From the NCBI GenBank assembly GCA_045648765.1, contig JAZROQ010000041.1:87556-151555 (forward strand): a stretch of 64,000 nucleotides of DNA, written 5' to 3'. Source of the DNA: RGIG3009 sp045648765 (GTDB lineage Bacteria > Bacillota > Clostridia > Oscillospirales > Acutalibacteraceae). Position 1 is the first letter of the stretch. Each line of letters begins with the position of its first letter. This document shows positions 31,896-40,946 of this stretch, piece after piece. The notes under the pieces were generated by a model. That model saw only the letters and a program-made list of their open reading frames with translations, was not told the DNA's origin and did no database searches. A program made the translations under genes and the position numbers.

Positions 31896-34800
31896 TTATT
31901 CTTGAATTTGCTTGTACATCAAGCGCGAACCATAGAGATACCAATTGGTGGTAGAAGTTATCCAGCCACGGTTGGTGAGCATGTTACATCTCCATTGGTG
32001 GTCATAACCGCCACCATTGGCAATAATAGATGGTGACTTGGCATTAACATAGTAGTAAGCGCCAAATGCTTGCTTAGAAGTCAAGCTCTTATCATATGCG
32101 TCACCAAACAAGTGACCGGGATCATCAAACAGAGAAGTAATCCAATAATTGTACCCGGGAAGGTCTTGTTTGTTGCCGTTATCGTAATAGTTATTTTCAA
32201 ATGGCTCGCCAACAGGCACATATTTTACACCATCGGCCTTACAAATTTCATAATCACGCATGTTGTTACAGGTGTACATTTGTCCATCTTTGAACGTAAC
32301 ATCCGGTAAGTAGTGCCACACGTTACCCACAGGATTTTCAATCCAGCGATAGCGGATGGGGTTTTGTGTGATCTTCAAATCCGCATCGGTGGTAATCCAG
32401 TTTGCGCGACCGGTATGCCACGTGGTCATACCGCCGCTGGGAGCATCTTCAACATAGTTGGTGAAAAGCGGAGCAGAGCCTATGAAATCTTGCTTTGTGG
32501 TCACGATTTCGCTACCCGCATCGTTAACTCCAAATTCTGCAGCAACCAAATCAAGCGGTGCACCATCGAAGGTAAAGACTGTGTACATTACGCCATCGAT
32601 TTCTTTATCTTCCACTTTGGTGATTTTGCGTTGCGCAATAATATTTGATTGCGTTTGTCTGCAAATGGTAATGGTAGAATCCACCGGCATAAAGCGTCTG
32701 AGATACCAATCAGATTTAAAATATTTAACAGCAACTTCATTGGCGTTTGTTGCCGATTTTCTAACACTTAAGCTAGCCAAAGAATCCGGTTGCATGTAGT
32801 CGGCAACACCGTAGCCGAAGACACGATTGGTGTTACGGCAACCATATTCCACAGCAACCAACGTCCACAAAGCATCGACCGAACGGTTATCATACAAAGT
32901 ATAACGCACACCATTACCTTGCGCAGCAGACAAGAATTCAATAGGTGTATAGTTGTTAGCCGGAATAACACCGCCAACGGAAGACAATTTCTCGTCTGTG
33001 CTCATAGAGCCTTCAAACGCGCCGACATAAATGGCATCTAGGACTTTACCATCTTCAATAAAGGCAGGATGAAGTTGAGTATCGTCGCCTGTAATCACGC
33101 GGTATTCGTAGCCATCTTCGGTGTATTTTTGCACCGAGAATTTCGGAATGCGCACAAACACGTTGCCGTTGCTGCCATCCAAGGCAAAGCCGGGTTCGCC
33201 TTCGTAGGTGATAATATCTTCGCCATTAGCGCCTTCTTTAACGTTACAACGCACCATGCCCGACCAAGGATAAATGCTATCGAAGTCGCTGCGACCGGCC
33301 ACGTCGCCAACACCAATAACCGCTTCCAACCCCTCGGCATCAAAGCAACGAGCACCTAAATCGTCAGGGTCGGTGGTACTCCATTTGACACCGTATTTTG
33401 TGGTAGAAGTAGTCAATTCGCCCGTAGCGCGTTTTTGCGCATCGGCAGCCGAATCGGTTCTGGGTGTAGTATAAATGACTTCGTCAACACCTTTCAACTT
33501 GATGTATCCACGGCTGGTATATTTGCGTTCTTTAAAGGTTTCAGAAGGATTGCTGGTGGTCATGGTTGCTGCAAAATCGAGCGAGTTATTAGAATAAGCC
33601 GAAACCGACAACGTTTTATCAGTGCTGTTGTAGTTTTCAACCCGCCAGATAGTTGCAGCGCCGCTACCACCAACGTTATCCAGCGTCAGTGCGGTAGTAT
33701 TGGCAGCACGTTTGAGCAACGTACCCATGGATTCCACTTCGTAGGTTTGACCGTTGTATTTGACATTGATTTCATCACCGTTCAAATCGAGGCCCTCGAT
33801 ATACAAACGAGTCAAGAAACGAATACCGTCTACTTTATCGCCTTGTTGTTGACCATCGAGTTCACGATAAGCCGTGCCGATGGTTCCCGCAGTAAAGCTT
33901 GTTTGTGCGGTAGAAGCCATATCGATTTTTACGGTGAAAGCACCTTCGGGAACTTGCATCATAAAGCTGTTTTCCGTGCCTTCTATCTCGGTGCGGTTGA
34001 GCATGCGATGTTCGACACCGTCAGCTGTTACATAGCGCAAGGTACCCGGTGTTGGAATATAACCATTGTTCGATTTGAGTTGAACCGAAATAATCGAACC
34101 GGTAATAAGGTTTTTTAAAGCATTACCGTTAATGTCTTTAATAGCTACGTCGGCGTTCGGAGTATTAAAGTTGACGGTGTATTCCCCTGCCCCGGCGGCT
34201 ACAGGCAACACTTTTACAACAAGGCTAACCGGCGAGGCGCTGCTTGCCGGGTCTTTTACCGTCACAGTGGTGGTACCCAGTGCTTTTGCTTTGATTTTAG
34301 CTGTTCCGCCGGTAACAGGACCATTTCCGGCAGTGAATGCCAAAACACTTTCATCGGCAATGGTCCATTGTGCGTTGGGATTGACAGCACTCAAGCCAAG
34401 CCACGTCATCGTGCTGAGTTCAATTTCCGAACCAAGCGGCAACACTTTGTTAGCACCGTAAATCGGCGCCGAAGTTTTTGGTACCAAATAGCACGAAAAA
34501 TCTTTGGCATAAACCGGTGCCGTGGTAATGAACATCGCGCCCCAAGCAATGCTGGGAGAAGCCGGCATCAGTTCAATCCAAGTGGTATAGGTGTACCAAC
34601 CATTGGCATCGGGACCTTCCAGTTGGGAACCCATTACATGACCGTTGCGGCGATGTTCGTTGGAATAAGCATAGAACAAACCATTTTTACCATCTGCCGG
34701 TTTATATTTTACCGAATATTCATAAACTTTTGAAAGGTCGGGCGTTAGATAAACGTTAGAAAGATACACGCCCGACGTGTTTTTGGGAATGAGGAAACTT

Positions 34801-36983
34801 TCTTCTGTTCCATCCAAAACAGTTGTTTTGGAAAAGTTTTTTTGCGATTCACCCACCAAGTCACCGGCAGTACCGGAAAGTAGGTTAAGTTCATCGGTTA
34901 CTTCAAACAATCTTACGTCCGAGAAAGATGCCGCGATAACCTTGTTACCATTGGCAGATTCGCCCCACGAACTGTAACCATGCGGTGCATTGACAAAGGA
35001 TAATCTGAGCGAAGCAGAATCCACACTTGGCACAAAAGACGTACTAATGTTACGCACTTCTGTCCAAGAATTACCGGCTGTAGCCGAAGGATCATTCCAG
35101 CGAATGGAAGTGATCGTCGTTCCATTGCTGTTGGCAACAGCAACACCGCCCAAGCTACCTTTCATGATGGTAGAAATTACATAGCGTTTACCCGCTTTGA
35201 TAGGACGTTGCAAATTGACCGTGACAGCATAACTTGTGATAGCACCTTCGGCGGGAGCAGCCAAAGAAATGTACGGTTTGTTGTGATAACCGCCGTTGTC
35301 ATATTTGGTCATAACGTCGGTATTTTCGGTTACCGAAGCAAAAACGTCGTCAGGCATCAAATTGTTATTCACCGTTACCGTAGCGGTAGCGGGCGTGTCA
35401 ATACCTTCGTATTTGGCAGTAATGGTGGCAGTTTTTACTTTATCTCCGGAATAGACAACCGTTACCACACCGTTGGCATCTACCGTTGCCACCGATGTAT
35501 CGCTGCTGGTCCACGTTACTTTTTCGGGAATTACAGAAGAGTTTGCCGGTGCCGTGCCCACCACCGAAAGAGTTTCCGTAGCGCCGGCACCAAGCAAAGT
35601 TACTTGTTCTTTGTTTATTTTGATAGCAGTGGGTTCCACCACCGTCATTTTTACGGTGTAGGAAGCAGCAGGCGCACCTGTCACCGAGGAAGTGGCAGTA
35701 ATTGTTGCCGTAGCGTTCGGTGTGCTGCTTACCATTTTGACCAAGCCGGTAGCCGCATCCACCGTGGCAACCGAGGTGTCGCTACTTTGCCATGTTAAAT
35801 TGCCGCAATAGGCGTTGGCATCCCACACTTCGCCAACCTTACCTTGCGGGAAAATGAGTTTTGAAGTACCGGGTGCCATGGGAACCACCGATTCTGCAAA
35901 TTGCATTGCCGAAATTTCGGGGATGGTATCTACCGTTTCACCGGTGGCACGTTGGTTGGTTTGATAGAACGAAAAATCATCCACGTACATACCGTTGGTG
36001 CTACCAAATTTCACAGTGGTAGAATAGTTAAGGTTTGTGCTCTTCATATTCACCCATGCGACAACCGTATACCAGCCGTTTTCGTCAGGACCGGTAACAA
36101 AGCTCTTCATCACAGTTGCCATAGAACTTGAAATAGCGCCAGTCGGTTTTTCGCCGTTTTTGCCTTTGAAGCGGTACGACATTTTGGTAATATCATACTT
36201 TGTAACACTAAAACCGCTAAAAGCGAGAATCGGAGTACGCGACGTGTTATCCGCCGAAACTTCCCACACTTTGTTAGTAGAATCATCGGGGTCTGTGGCA
36301 ACCTTCATTGTCACGCCGGCATCCAAGTGGTTCATAAATGCCATATAGTCAATCGGATCATTGGAACCATTGGTACCCATGTGAAAACTACCGGTACCTG
36401 ACAAAGCACCGCCGTCGGAACCGGGCATAAGATTCATGCCCACTTTATATTCGTATAACTCAAAATTATCAAAATAGACGTCTTTTTCGGTGTTGTAATA
36501 TAAAGCCATAGCAAGTTTTCCGGTGTAATCTGCTGTTGCCTTAAAGAAAAACACCTGCTGTACCCAATCGTCCGAAGAGAAGTTCTTTTTCAGTTGAAAA
36601 CTGCCGGGAGTAATAGCGCTAATGGCAGTAGAAAGAACCTGGGTGGAACCTCCTTTTGTCAAATAGCGAAGCACATAGGAAGAGCCGGCTTTTAAAGATA
36701 TTTCGGAAACCTGTCCGGCATCACTTGTGCCACCGGTGCTAGACTTTCCGGCCATAAATTTCAAGCCTTTGGAGCCGTTATAACCTGCGCCTTCCACAAT
36801 TTCAGAACACCCTGAAAACGCCCAACCATAACCAGGTTTTCCGTTTTCGAAGTCACCGTTGGCAATCAAATTGACCGGTGCATCTTCTGCTATGGCGGGC
36901 AGTACCCAACCGGAGATGGTGCAAGCGACCAAAATTGCGACAGAAACTGCGCATGCCAGTAAACGTCTTGCCATTTTCTTCAT
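31896..36983 (-). CDS. Secreted 1695-residue multidomain surface-type protein
   Basis: A signal peptide with a basic start and hydrophobic core ends near AIA-ED (residue 32). Two carbohydrate-binding-like modules follow (about 38-178 and 184-342, both ending with a D-F pair as in YFDNFELYE), then two bacterial Ig-like Big2 domains (368-450, 452-540) with the repeat SSDTSVATVDA. Two more binding-like modules (541-695, 698-835) and a third Ig-like domain (838-928) come next. Residues 1025-1165 hold a segment with VDGIRFLTRLY and SRGYIKL. The last 490 residues resemble phage tail or C-type-lectin-like regions (HPAFIEDGKVLDAIYVGAFEG, final GSRLMYK). No LPXTG, SLH, dockerin or membrane anchor is visible, and no catalytic motif. 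AGGAGG precedes the ATG. Function is unknown; adhesion or glycan binding is an inference. Confidence 0.8.
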   Translation of the reverse strand: MKKMARRLLACAVSVAILVACTISGWVLPAIAEDAPVNLIANGDFENGKPGYGWAFSGCSEIVEGAGYNGSKGLKFMAGKSSTGGTSDAGQVSEISLKAGSSYVLRYLTKGGSTQVLSTAISAITPGSFQLKKNFSSDDWVQQVFFFKATADYTGKLAMALYYNTEKDVYFDNFELYEYKVGMNLMPGSDGGALSGTGSFHMGTNGSNDPIDYMAFMNHLDAGVTMKVATDPDDSTNKVWEVSADNTSRTPILAFSGFSVTKYDITKMSYRFKGKNGEKPTGAISSSMATVMKSFVTGPDENGWYTVVAWVNMKSTNLNYSTTVKFGSTNGMYVDDFSFYQTNQRATGETVDTIPEISAMQFAESVVPMAPGTSKLIFPQGKVGEVWDANAYCGNLTWQSSDTSVATVDAATGLVKMVSSTPNATATITATSSVTGAPAASYTVKMTVVEPTAIKINKEQVTLLGAGATETLSVVGTAPANSSVIPEKVTWTSSDTSVATVDANGVVTVVYSGDKVKTATITAKYEGIDTPATATVTVNNNLMPDDVFASVTENTDVMTKYDNGGYHNKPYISLAAPAEGAITSYAVTVNLQRPIKAGKRYVISTIMKGSLGGVAVANSNGTTITSIRWNDPSATAGNSWTEVRNISTSFVPSVDSASLRLSFVNAPHGYSSWGESANGNKVIAASFSDVRLFEVTDELNLLSGTAGDLVGESQKNFSKTTVLDGTEESFLIPKNTSGVYLSNVYLTPDLSKVYEYSVKYKPADGKNGLFYAYSNEHRRNGHVMGSQLEGPDANGWYTYTTWIELMPASPSIAWGAMFITTAPVYAKDFSCYLVPKTSAPIYGANKVLPLGSEIELSTMTWLGLSAVNPNAQWTIADESVLAFTAGNGPVTGGTAKIKAKALGTTTVTVKDPASSASPVSLVVKVLPVAAGAGEYTVNFNTPNADVAIKDINGNALKNLITGSIISVQLKSNNGYIPTPGTLRYVTADGVEHRMLNRTEIEGTENSFMMQVPEGAFTVKIDMASTAQTSFTAGTIGTAYRELDGQQQGDKVDGIRFLTRLYIEGLDLNGDEINVKYNGQTYEVESMGTLLKRAANTTALTLDNVGGSGAATIWRVENYNSTDKTLSVSAYSNNSLDFAATMTTSNPSETFKERKYTSRGYIKLKGVDEVIYTTPRTDSAADAQKRATGELTTSTTKYGVKWSTTDPDDLGARCFDAEGLEAVIGVGDVAGRSDFDSIYPWSGMVRCNVKEGANGEDIITYEGEPGFALDGSNGNVFVRIPKFSVQKYTEDGYEYRVITGDDTQLHPAFIEDGKVLDAIYVGAFEGSMSTDEKLSSVGGVIPANNYTPIEFLSAAQGNGVRYTLYDNRSVDALWTLVAVEYGCRNTNRVFGYGVADYMQPDSLASLSVRKSATNANEVAVKYFKSDWYLRRFMPVDSTITICRQTQSNIIAQRKITKVEDKEIDGVMYTVFTFDGAPLDLVAAEFGVNDAGSEIVTTKQDFIGSAPLFTNYVEDAPSGGMTTWHTGRANWITTDADLKITQNPIRYRWIENPVGNVWHYLPDVTFKDGQMYTCNNMRDYEICKADGVKYVPVGEPFENNYYDNGNKQDLPGYNYWITSLFDDPGHLFGDAYDKSLTSKQAFGAYYYVNAKSPSIIANGGGYDHQWRCNMLTNRGWITSTTNWYLYGSRLMYKQIQE

Positions 36984-37030
36984 TGCTAAAACCTCCTAAA
37001 TAAATTGCTGTGTTTCTTTTAGGAAATACC

Positions 37031-37051
37031 ATCGGCGTTCTTTTTGCCGAT
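37031..37051 (-). repeat. Small hairpin in the leader of the secreted protein gene
   Basis: ATCGGC (37031-37036) pairs with GCCGAT (37046-37051) within the roughly 85-base leader of the large gene. It may stabilise the mRNA. Confidence 0.4.
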
Positions 37052-37080
37052 TAAATGTGCCACGTTTATTTTCTAATTCT

Positions 37081-37110
37081 TTTATACAACAATCCGCCAT
37101 TGTATGTAAA
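37081..37110 (-). promoter_or_regulatory. Sigma-A-type promoter of the secreted protein operon
   Basis: On the minus strand TTTACA (plus 37105-37110) and TATAAA (plus 37081-37086) are 18 bases apart. A very A/T-rich tract with runs of A and T lies just upstream (37111-37160), a likely UP element or regulator site. Confidence 0.55.
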
Positions 37111-37194
37111 TGGTATTTTTTTGGTAAAAAAATGTTATTTTTTTATTTTTTCAAAAAAAACTCCGTCAACATAGCCAAAATACATAACTTTTTA

Positions 37195-37222
37195 TTGACA
37201 TTTCAACTTTTTCCGTTAGAAT
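37195..37222 (+). promoter_or_regulatory. Sigma-A-type promoter of the first AraC-family regulator
   Basis: TTGACA at 37195-37200 and TAGAAT at 37217-37222 are separated by 16 bases, about 20 bases before the start codon. Confidence 0.6.
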
Positions 37223-37240
37223 GTAAGTGAGGTGAGAGTG

Positions 37241-38020
37241 ATGCCAGAATTGTCCAACGGTATTTTGTATGATTATGACCGTGTTATCGACAAGCACGGC
37301 GTTTTGGCAGATTTACACTGCCATAATCGATTTGAGCTGTTGTACCTTATCAGCGGGAATATGCACCACGTGGTCGAGGACCGAAAATATTTGATTAACG
37401 CCGGTGACTTGGTATTGGTGCGCCCTTCCACCTACCATTATCTTGAACGGTTATCGGATGAGCCGTACGAACGTTACAATATTTTATTTAACCCCGATAA
37501 AATTGACGTGGGGGTATCACGAATACCGCAAGATATGGAAGTTATTAGCCTTTCCAACAATCTGATTGCTCACCGTTTGTTCAGAAAGCTGGAATTTTAC
37601 CGTCAAAATCTTGAGGAAAAAGAGTTTGGCAAGGTGTTAGAAAATATGTTGTATGAACTTTTTCTAAACTTGCAAGTTTTCTCGGACACCCAACACCGAG
37701 AAAAAACCTATCTTTCCCCTATTTTGTCAAAAGCACTCGCTTATATTAACGAAAACTTATTTACTGTCACCGATATTGATGAGGTGGCACAGGCACTTTA
37801 TATTTCGCCAAGTTATTTGTTTTATTTGTTCCGTACAACACTTCACCAAACGCCACGGAAATATATTACCGAAAAACGGTTACTTGCTGCCCAACGAAAA
37901 ATCAACGTTGGGAAAAAGCCAACCGAAGTTTATATCGAATGCGGGTTCCGCGATTATACCACTTTTTTTAGGTGCTACACCGCATATTTTGGTCATTCAC
38001 CATCGAACGAGAACAAATAA
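37241..38020 (+). CDS. AraC-family transcriptional regulator
   Basis: This 259-residue protein has an N-terminal cupin-like sensor (about 1-130, with HCHNRFELLYLISGNMHH and GDLVLVRPSTYHY) and a C-terminal double helix-turn-helix AraC domain (about 165-255), with the pattern IDEVAQALYISPSYLFYLFR. Such regulators often respond to sugars. It is divergent from the secreted protein operon across 257 bases and followed by a second AraC gene. ATG 37241 follows GAGGTGA. The closing segment GHSPSNENK is shorter than the usual family ending. Confidence 0.88.
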   Translation: MPELSNGILYDYDRVIDKHGVLADLHCHNRFELLYLISGNMHHVVEDRKYLINAGDLVLVRPSTYHYLERLSDEPYERYNILFNPDKIDVGVSRIPQDMEVISLSNNLIAHRLFRKLEFYRQNLEEKEFGKVLENMLYELFLNLQVFSDTQHREKTYLSPILSKALAYINENLFTVTDIDEVAQALYISPSYLFYLFRTTLHQTPRKYITEKRLLAAQRKINVGKKPTEVYIECGFRDYTTFFRCYTAYFGHSPSNENK

Positions 38021-38131
38021 CTCCTCTTTTTCATTTTAATCTATACAAAACGACAAGTCTATGACAACAACTAGCACATTTCTTGCAATTACTACAATAA
38101 AAATTTTGACTTTGAAAGCAAGGTGATGTTT

Positions 38132-39001
38132 TTGAAAACATCTTATCATCTTTGTTATGGTTTTTTTAACAACCCATTACCGTTTGATGGTATCTCCTTA
38201 TGTCAAATAGGAAGAATGTATTGCGAAAAGGACACCGTTATCGACGAACATATTCACACAAGTCTTTTTGAACTTACCATTGTCACCGAGGGTGAAGGCA
38301 CTATTTCTGCCAACAAAACGCCCACTGCAGTCAAACGAGGCGATATTTATTTTTCGTTCCCGTGTGACACCCACGAAATCATAAGCAGCCAAGAAAACCC
38401 GCTTAAATATGATTTTATTGCATTTGCTCCTACCGATGAAATGTTGATTAATGAGTTTGAAAAAATTGTCCAAAACTACTATTCCCCACACGCTCGTATT
38501 TTTCACGATGAAAGAATCCGTCAAATCGTGTCAAATGCTCTTGCAGAAATCCAAGAAAAAAAGATGCTTTCCCAACAACTTCTTTCTGCACTTTTTAGGC
38601 AATTGGTCATTTATATCATCCGCGATTTTCAAGACATCAAGCGCAACAAAAATGATGATAAAAAGGCTGCAACCGCCGCAGAAATCCTTTGTTATAAGTT
38701 GATGAATTATATTGACACACATATTTTCTCCATGAAAAACCTTGAAGAAACAGCACAGGTTTTGGGATACAGTTACAGTTATCTTTCCACACTATTCAAG
38801 AAGACCACCGGCAACACGCTTTCGCATTATTTTAACGAAAAGCGCATGGACGTTGCCCGATTATTGATTTTAGAAAATGATATGAAGATTACCGAAATCT
38901 CGGAACTGTTAAATTATTCTTCTCTTTACGCGTTCAGCAAAGCCTTTCGAAGCAGATATCAACTTTCCCCTCGCACATATCGCAAAAAACATATCGACTA
39001 A
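38132..39001 (+). CDS. AraC-family transcriptional regulator (second)
   Basis: The protein has an N-terminal cupin-like region with DEHIHTSLFELTIVTEGEG and a C-terminal AraC domain with LEETAQVLGYSYSYLSTLFKKTTG and AFRSRYQLSPRTYRKKH. It differs clearly in sequence from the first regulator, so it is not a recent duplicate. TTG 38132 (289 residues) is preferred because AGGTGAT lies just upstream; ATG 38126 is also possible. A strong terminator follows. Position suggests joint control of the secreted protein operon, which remains inference. Confidence 0.85.
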   Translation: MKTSYHLCYGFFNNPLPFDGISLCQIGRMYCEKDTVIDEHIHTSLFELTIVTEGEGTISANKTPTAVKRGDIYFSFPCDTHEIISSQENPLKYDFIAFAPTDEMLINEFEKIVQNYYSPHARIFHDERIRQIVSNALAEIQEKKMLSQQLLSALFRQLVIYIIRDFQDIKRNKNDDKKAATAAEILCYKLMNYIDTHIFSMKNLEETAQVLGYSYSYLSTLFKKTTGNTLSHYFNEKRMDVARLLILENDMKITEISELLNYSSLYAFSKAFRSRYQLSPRTYRKKHID

Positions 39002-39005
39002 GCAT

Positions 39006-39039
39006 AAAGCCGTCAACGTTTGTGTTGACGGCTTTTTTT
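39006..39039. terminator. Terminator after the second AraC gene
   Basis: GCCGTCAAC pairs with GTTGACGGC around a six-base loop and is followed by seven T; A residues on the other side let it act for the converging dipeptidase gene. Confidence 0.8.
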
Positions 39040-39042
39040 GTT

Positions 39043-39966
39043 TTATAATACATATTTTTCAAAAAAATTGTACGCATTTTCAAAAAAGATTTTATCCACA
39101 AGTTTATAAGAAAATCCTTTTTTAATCAAAAACTCTGTTAATCGTTCCATCACCGTAACATTATCCCAAGGTGATTGTAACGTTGTTCCGTCAAAATCGG
39201 ATCCGATGGCCACGGTGTTCTCTCCGCTTTGTTCACAAAAATGAGCAATGTGATGATACACCGTTTCAAAATCCAATCGACCAAGTTGATCTTTGCATAA
39301 ATTGACACCTACCACCCCACCGCTATCTCGAATTTGAGCAAACTGCTTATCGGTCAAATTTCGCGGATGGTTGTTAACCGCCGCCGATACGGAATGTGAG
39401 GCAATAAACGGTTTTTCGGCAATGTCAGCAACATCCCAAAAACCGGCTTCGTTCAAATGAGAAACATCGGTTATCATACCGTGTTTCGACATGATTTTTA
39501 CCGCTTGTTTTCCAAACGTGGTCAACCCACCGACATCTTTTGAAAAACAGCCGTTTCCAAGCTCGTTGCTTCCGTTCCACGTCAAGGTGATTACCTTGAC
39601 GCCATAGTTCGCCATTTTAACGATGTTTTCGAGATTACCAGCCAGCACGGCTCCACCTTCAACCGCGAGTATTGCAGCGCATTTCCCATCACTTACCGCT
39701 TTTTGGGATTGTTGTTTGTCACGAACAAAGGTAAACTGTTTTTTGTTTTTGTTTTGTTCCTTTTTAGCGTAGTACAGCACATTTTTAAAAAAAGACAGTG
39801 CTTTTTCGCCACGTAAAACATCGGGTATCCAGATAGCAAACACCTGATACCATGGCGAAAAGCAACTGCCTTTCTGTAGATCAATATGTAAGTTGTTTTG
39901 GGATAACGAACATTTTTGAGAGTACATTTCATACAACGTATCGCAATGCAAATCAAAAAAACGCAT
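39043..39966 (-). CDS. Membrane dipeptidase family (M19) peptidase
   Basis: This 307-residue protein is a renal-dipeptidase-type M19 enzyme. Metal ligands appear as DLHCDT at residues 5-10, the Glu in AVEGG, the His in IASHSVSA and a downstream His; NHPRNLTDKQ and AIGSDFDG complete the family pattern. There is no signal peptide, so it is cytosolic. GGAGG precedes ATG 39966. It is the last gene of the rplS-to-yraN group and lies 3 bases after yraN. The physiological dipeptide is unknown. Confidence 0.9.
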   Translation of the reverse strand: MRFFDLHCDTLYEMYSQKCSLSQNNLHIDLQKGSCFSPWYQVFAIWIPDVLRGEKALSFFKNVLYYAKKEQNKNKKQFTFVRDKQQSQKAVSDGKCAAILAVEGGAVLAGNLENIVKMANYGVKVITLTWNGSNELGNGCFSKDVGGLTTFGKQAVKIMSKHGMITDVSHLNEAGFWDVADIAEKPFIASHSVSAAVNNHPRNLTDKQFAQIRDSGGVVGVNLCKDQLGRLDFETVYHHIAHFCEQSGENTVAIGSDFDGTTLQSPWDNVTVMERLTEFLIKKGFSYKLVDKIFFENAYNFFEKYVL

Positions 39967-39969
39967 CCG

Positions 39970-40335
39970 TCATCCTCCATAAGCATTCGGAATATGGTGA
40001 ATGTGCAAAGCTTTCATGGGATGAGTTTTATCGGTAACCACCTCGATGACGTCAAACCGCACTTGCCGTGTATCGGGATAACGACGAATATACAACAGTG
40101 CTGTTTTAATAATGCGTCTTTGTTTGTCGGCGGTTACCGCCTCTCTGGGCATATACCGTGAATCCTCTGCACGCGATTTCACTTCTACAAAAACTATATA
40201 TTCGTCATTGGCAGCAATTATGTCGATTTCGCCAAACCGTGTACGAAAATTTGCAGTGATAATCTGATATCCCGCATCTCGTAAAAAACGAGCAGCCAAA
40301 ATCTCACCGGCTGCCCCTTTGGAAACACCTGCCAT
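39970..40335 (-). CDS. YraN family (UPF0102) putative endonuclease
   Basis: The 121-residue protein has the restriction-endonuclease-like core of the UPF0102 family: KGAAGEILAARFL, FGEIDIIA and FVEVKSR, containing the D and ExK residues of the PD-(D/E)XK fold. Its role is unknown. In many Firmicutes it follows rnhB, as here (11 bases). GAGGTG precedes ATG 40335. Confidence 0.92.
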   Translation of the reverse strand: MAGVSKGAAGEILAARFLRDAGYQIITANFRTRFGEIDIIAANDEYIVFVEVKSRAEDSRYMPREAVTADKQRRIIKTALLYIRRYPDTRQVRFDVIEVVTDKTHPMKALHIHHIPNAYGG

Positions 40336-40346
40336 TTTGGCACCTC

Positions 40347-40946
40347 TTATTTTAGGTTTTTAAGAAAACTGCGACGATGCACCGGTGAAATGCCGTATTC
40401 TTTAAGGCGTTCATAGTGCAGTGCTGTTCCATAGCCTTTGTGTTTTGAAAAAACATATTCTGGATATTGTTTGTCCAATTCCAACATATAACGGTCACGG
40501 CTTACTTTTGCCAATACAGAAGCCGCACCAATGGTTGCCGACAAAGCATCTCCACCAATGACAGCACGTGCATCCGACGGTAGCCCTTGCGGTATTTTGT
40601 TGCCATCTACCAACACCAAACCGGGAACAACCGACAAGCCTTCCACCGCACGTTTCATTGCCAAAAAGGTTGCTTGAAGAATGTTAACACTTTCAATTTC
40701 TTCCACCGAAGCACTGGCAATACTGTAGGTTAATGCTTTTTCGCAGATTTCATCAAACAATTTTTCGCGCTTTTTTTCGGAAAGTTTTTTGGAATCGTTA
40801 AGACCTTCGGGAACTTGCTCGGGATCAAAAATAACCGCCGCCGCAAACACCGGCCCCGCTAACGGGCCACGGCCTGCTTCGTCCACCCCGCACAACAGCG
40901 TTATGCCTTGGTCGCGATATGCGGCATCAAATTCAAGATTTGTCAT
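40347..40946 (-). CDS. rnhB: Ribonuclease HII
   Basis: RNase HII removes ribonucleotides from DNA. The 199-residue protein has the catalytic start CGVDEAGRGPLAGPV with Asp and Glu, VLVDGNKIPQG, and SVLAKVSRDRYM, HKGYGT later. TAGGAGG precedes ATG 40946. Its first 14 bases overlap the end of the upstream signal peptidase gene, pointing to translational coupling. Confidence 0.97.
   Translation of the reverse strand: MTNLEFDAAYRDQGITLLCGVDEAGRGPLAGPVFAAAVIFDPEQVPEGLNDSKKLSEKKREKLFDEICEKALTYSIASASVEEIESVNILQATFLAMKRAVEGLSVVPGLVLVDGNKIPQGLPSDARAVIGGDALSATIGAASVLAKVSRDRYMLELDKQYPEYVFSKHKGYGTALHYERLKEYGISPVHRRSFLKNLK

Noticed and set aside
31896..32100. Diversity-generating retroelement variable region at the end of the secreted protein
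   Set aside because: The lectin-like ending is suggestive, but no reverse transcriptase, template repeat or accessory gene was seen in the window, and Asn (AAY) codons are not dense there.
33435..34118. Open frame of 227 codons on the plus strand
   Set aside because: It is antisense to the secreted protein gene, with no ribosome binding site and an atypical composition.
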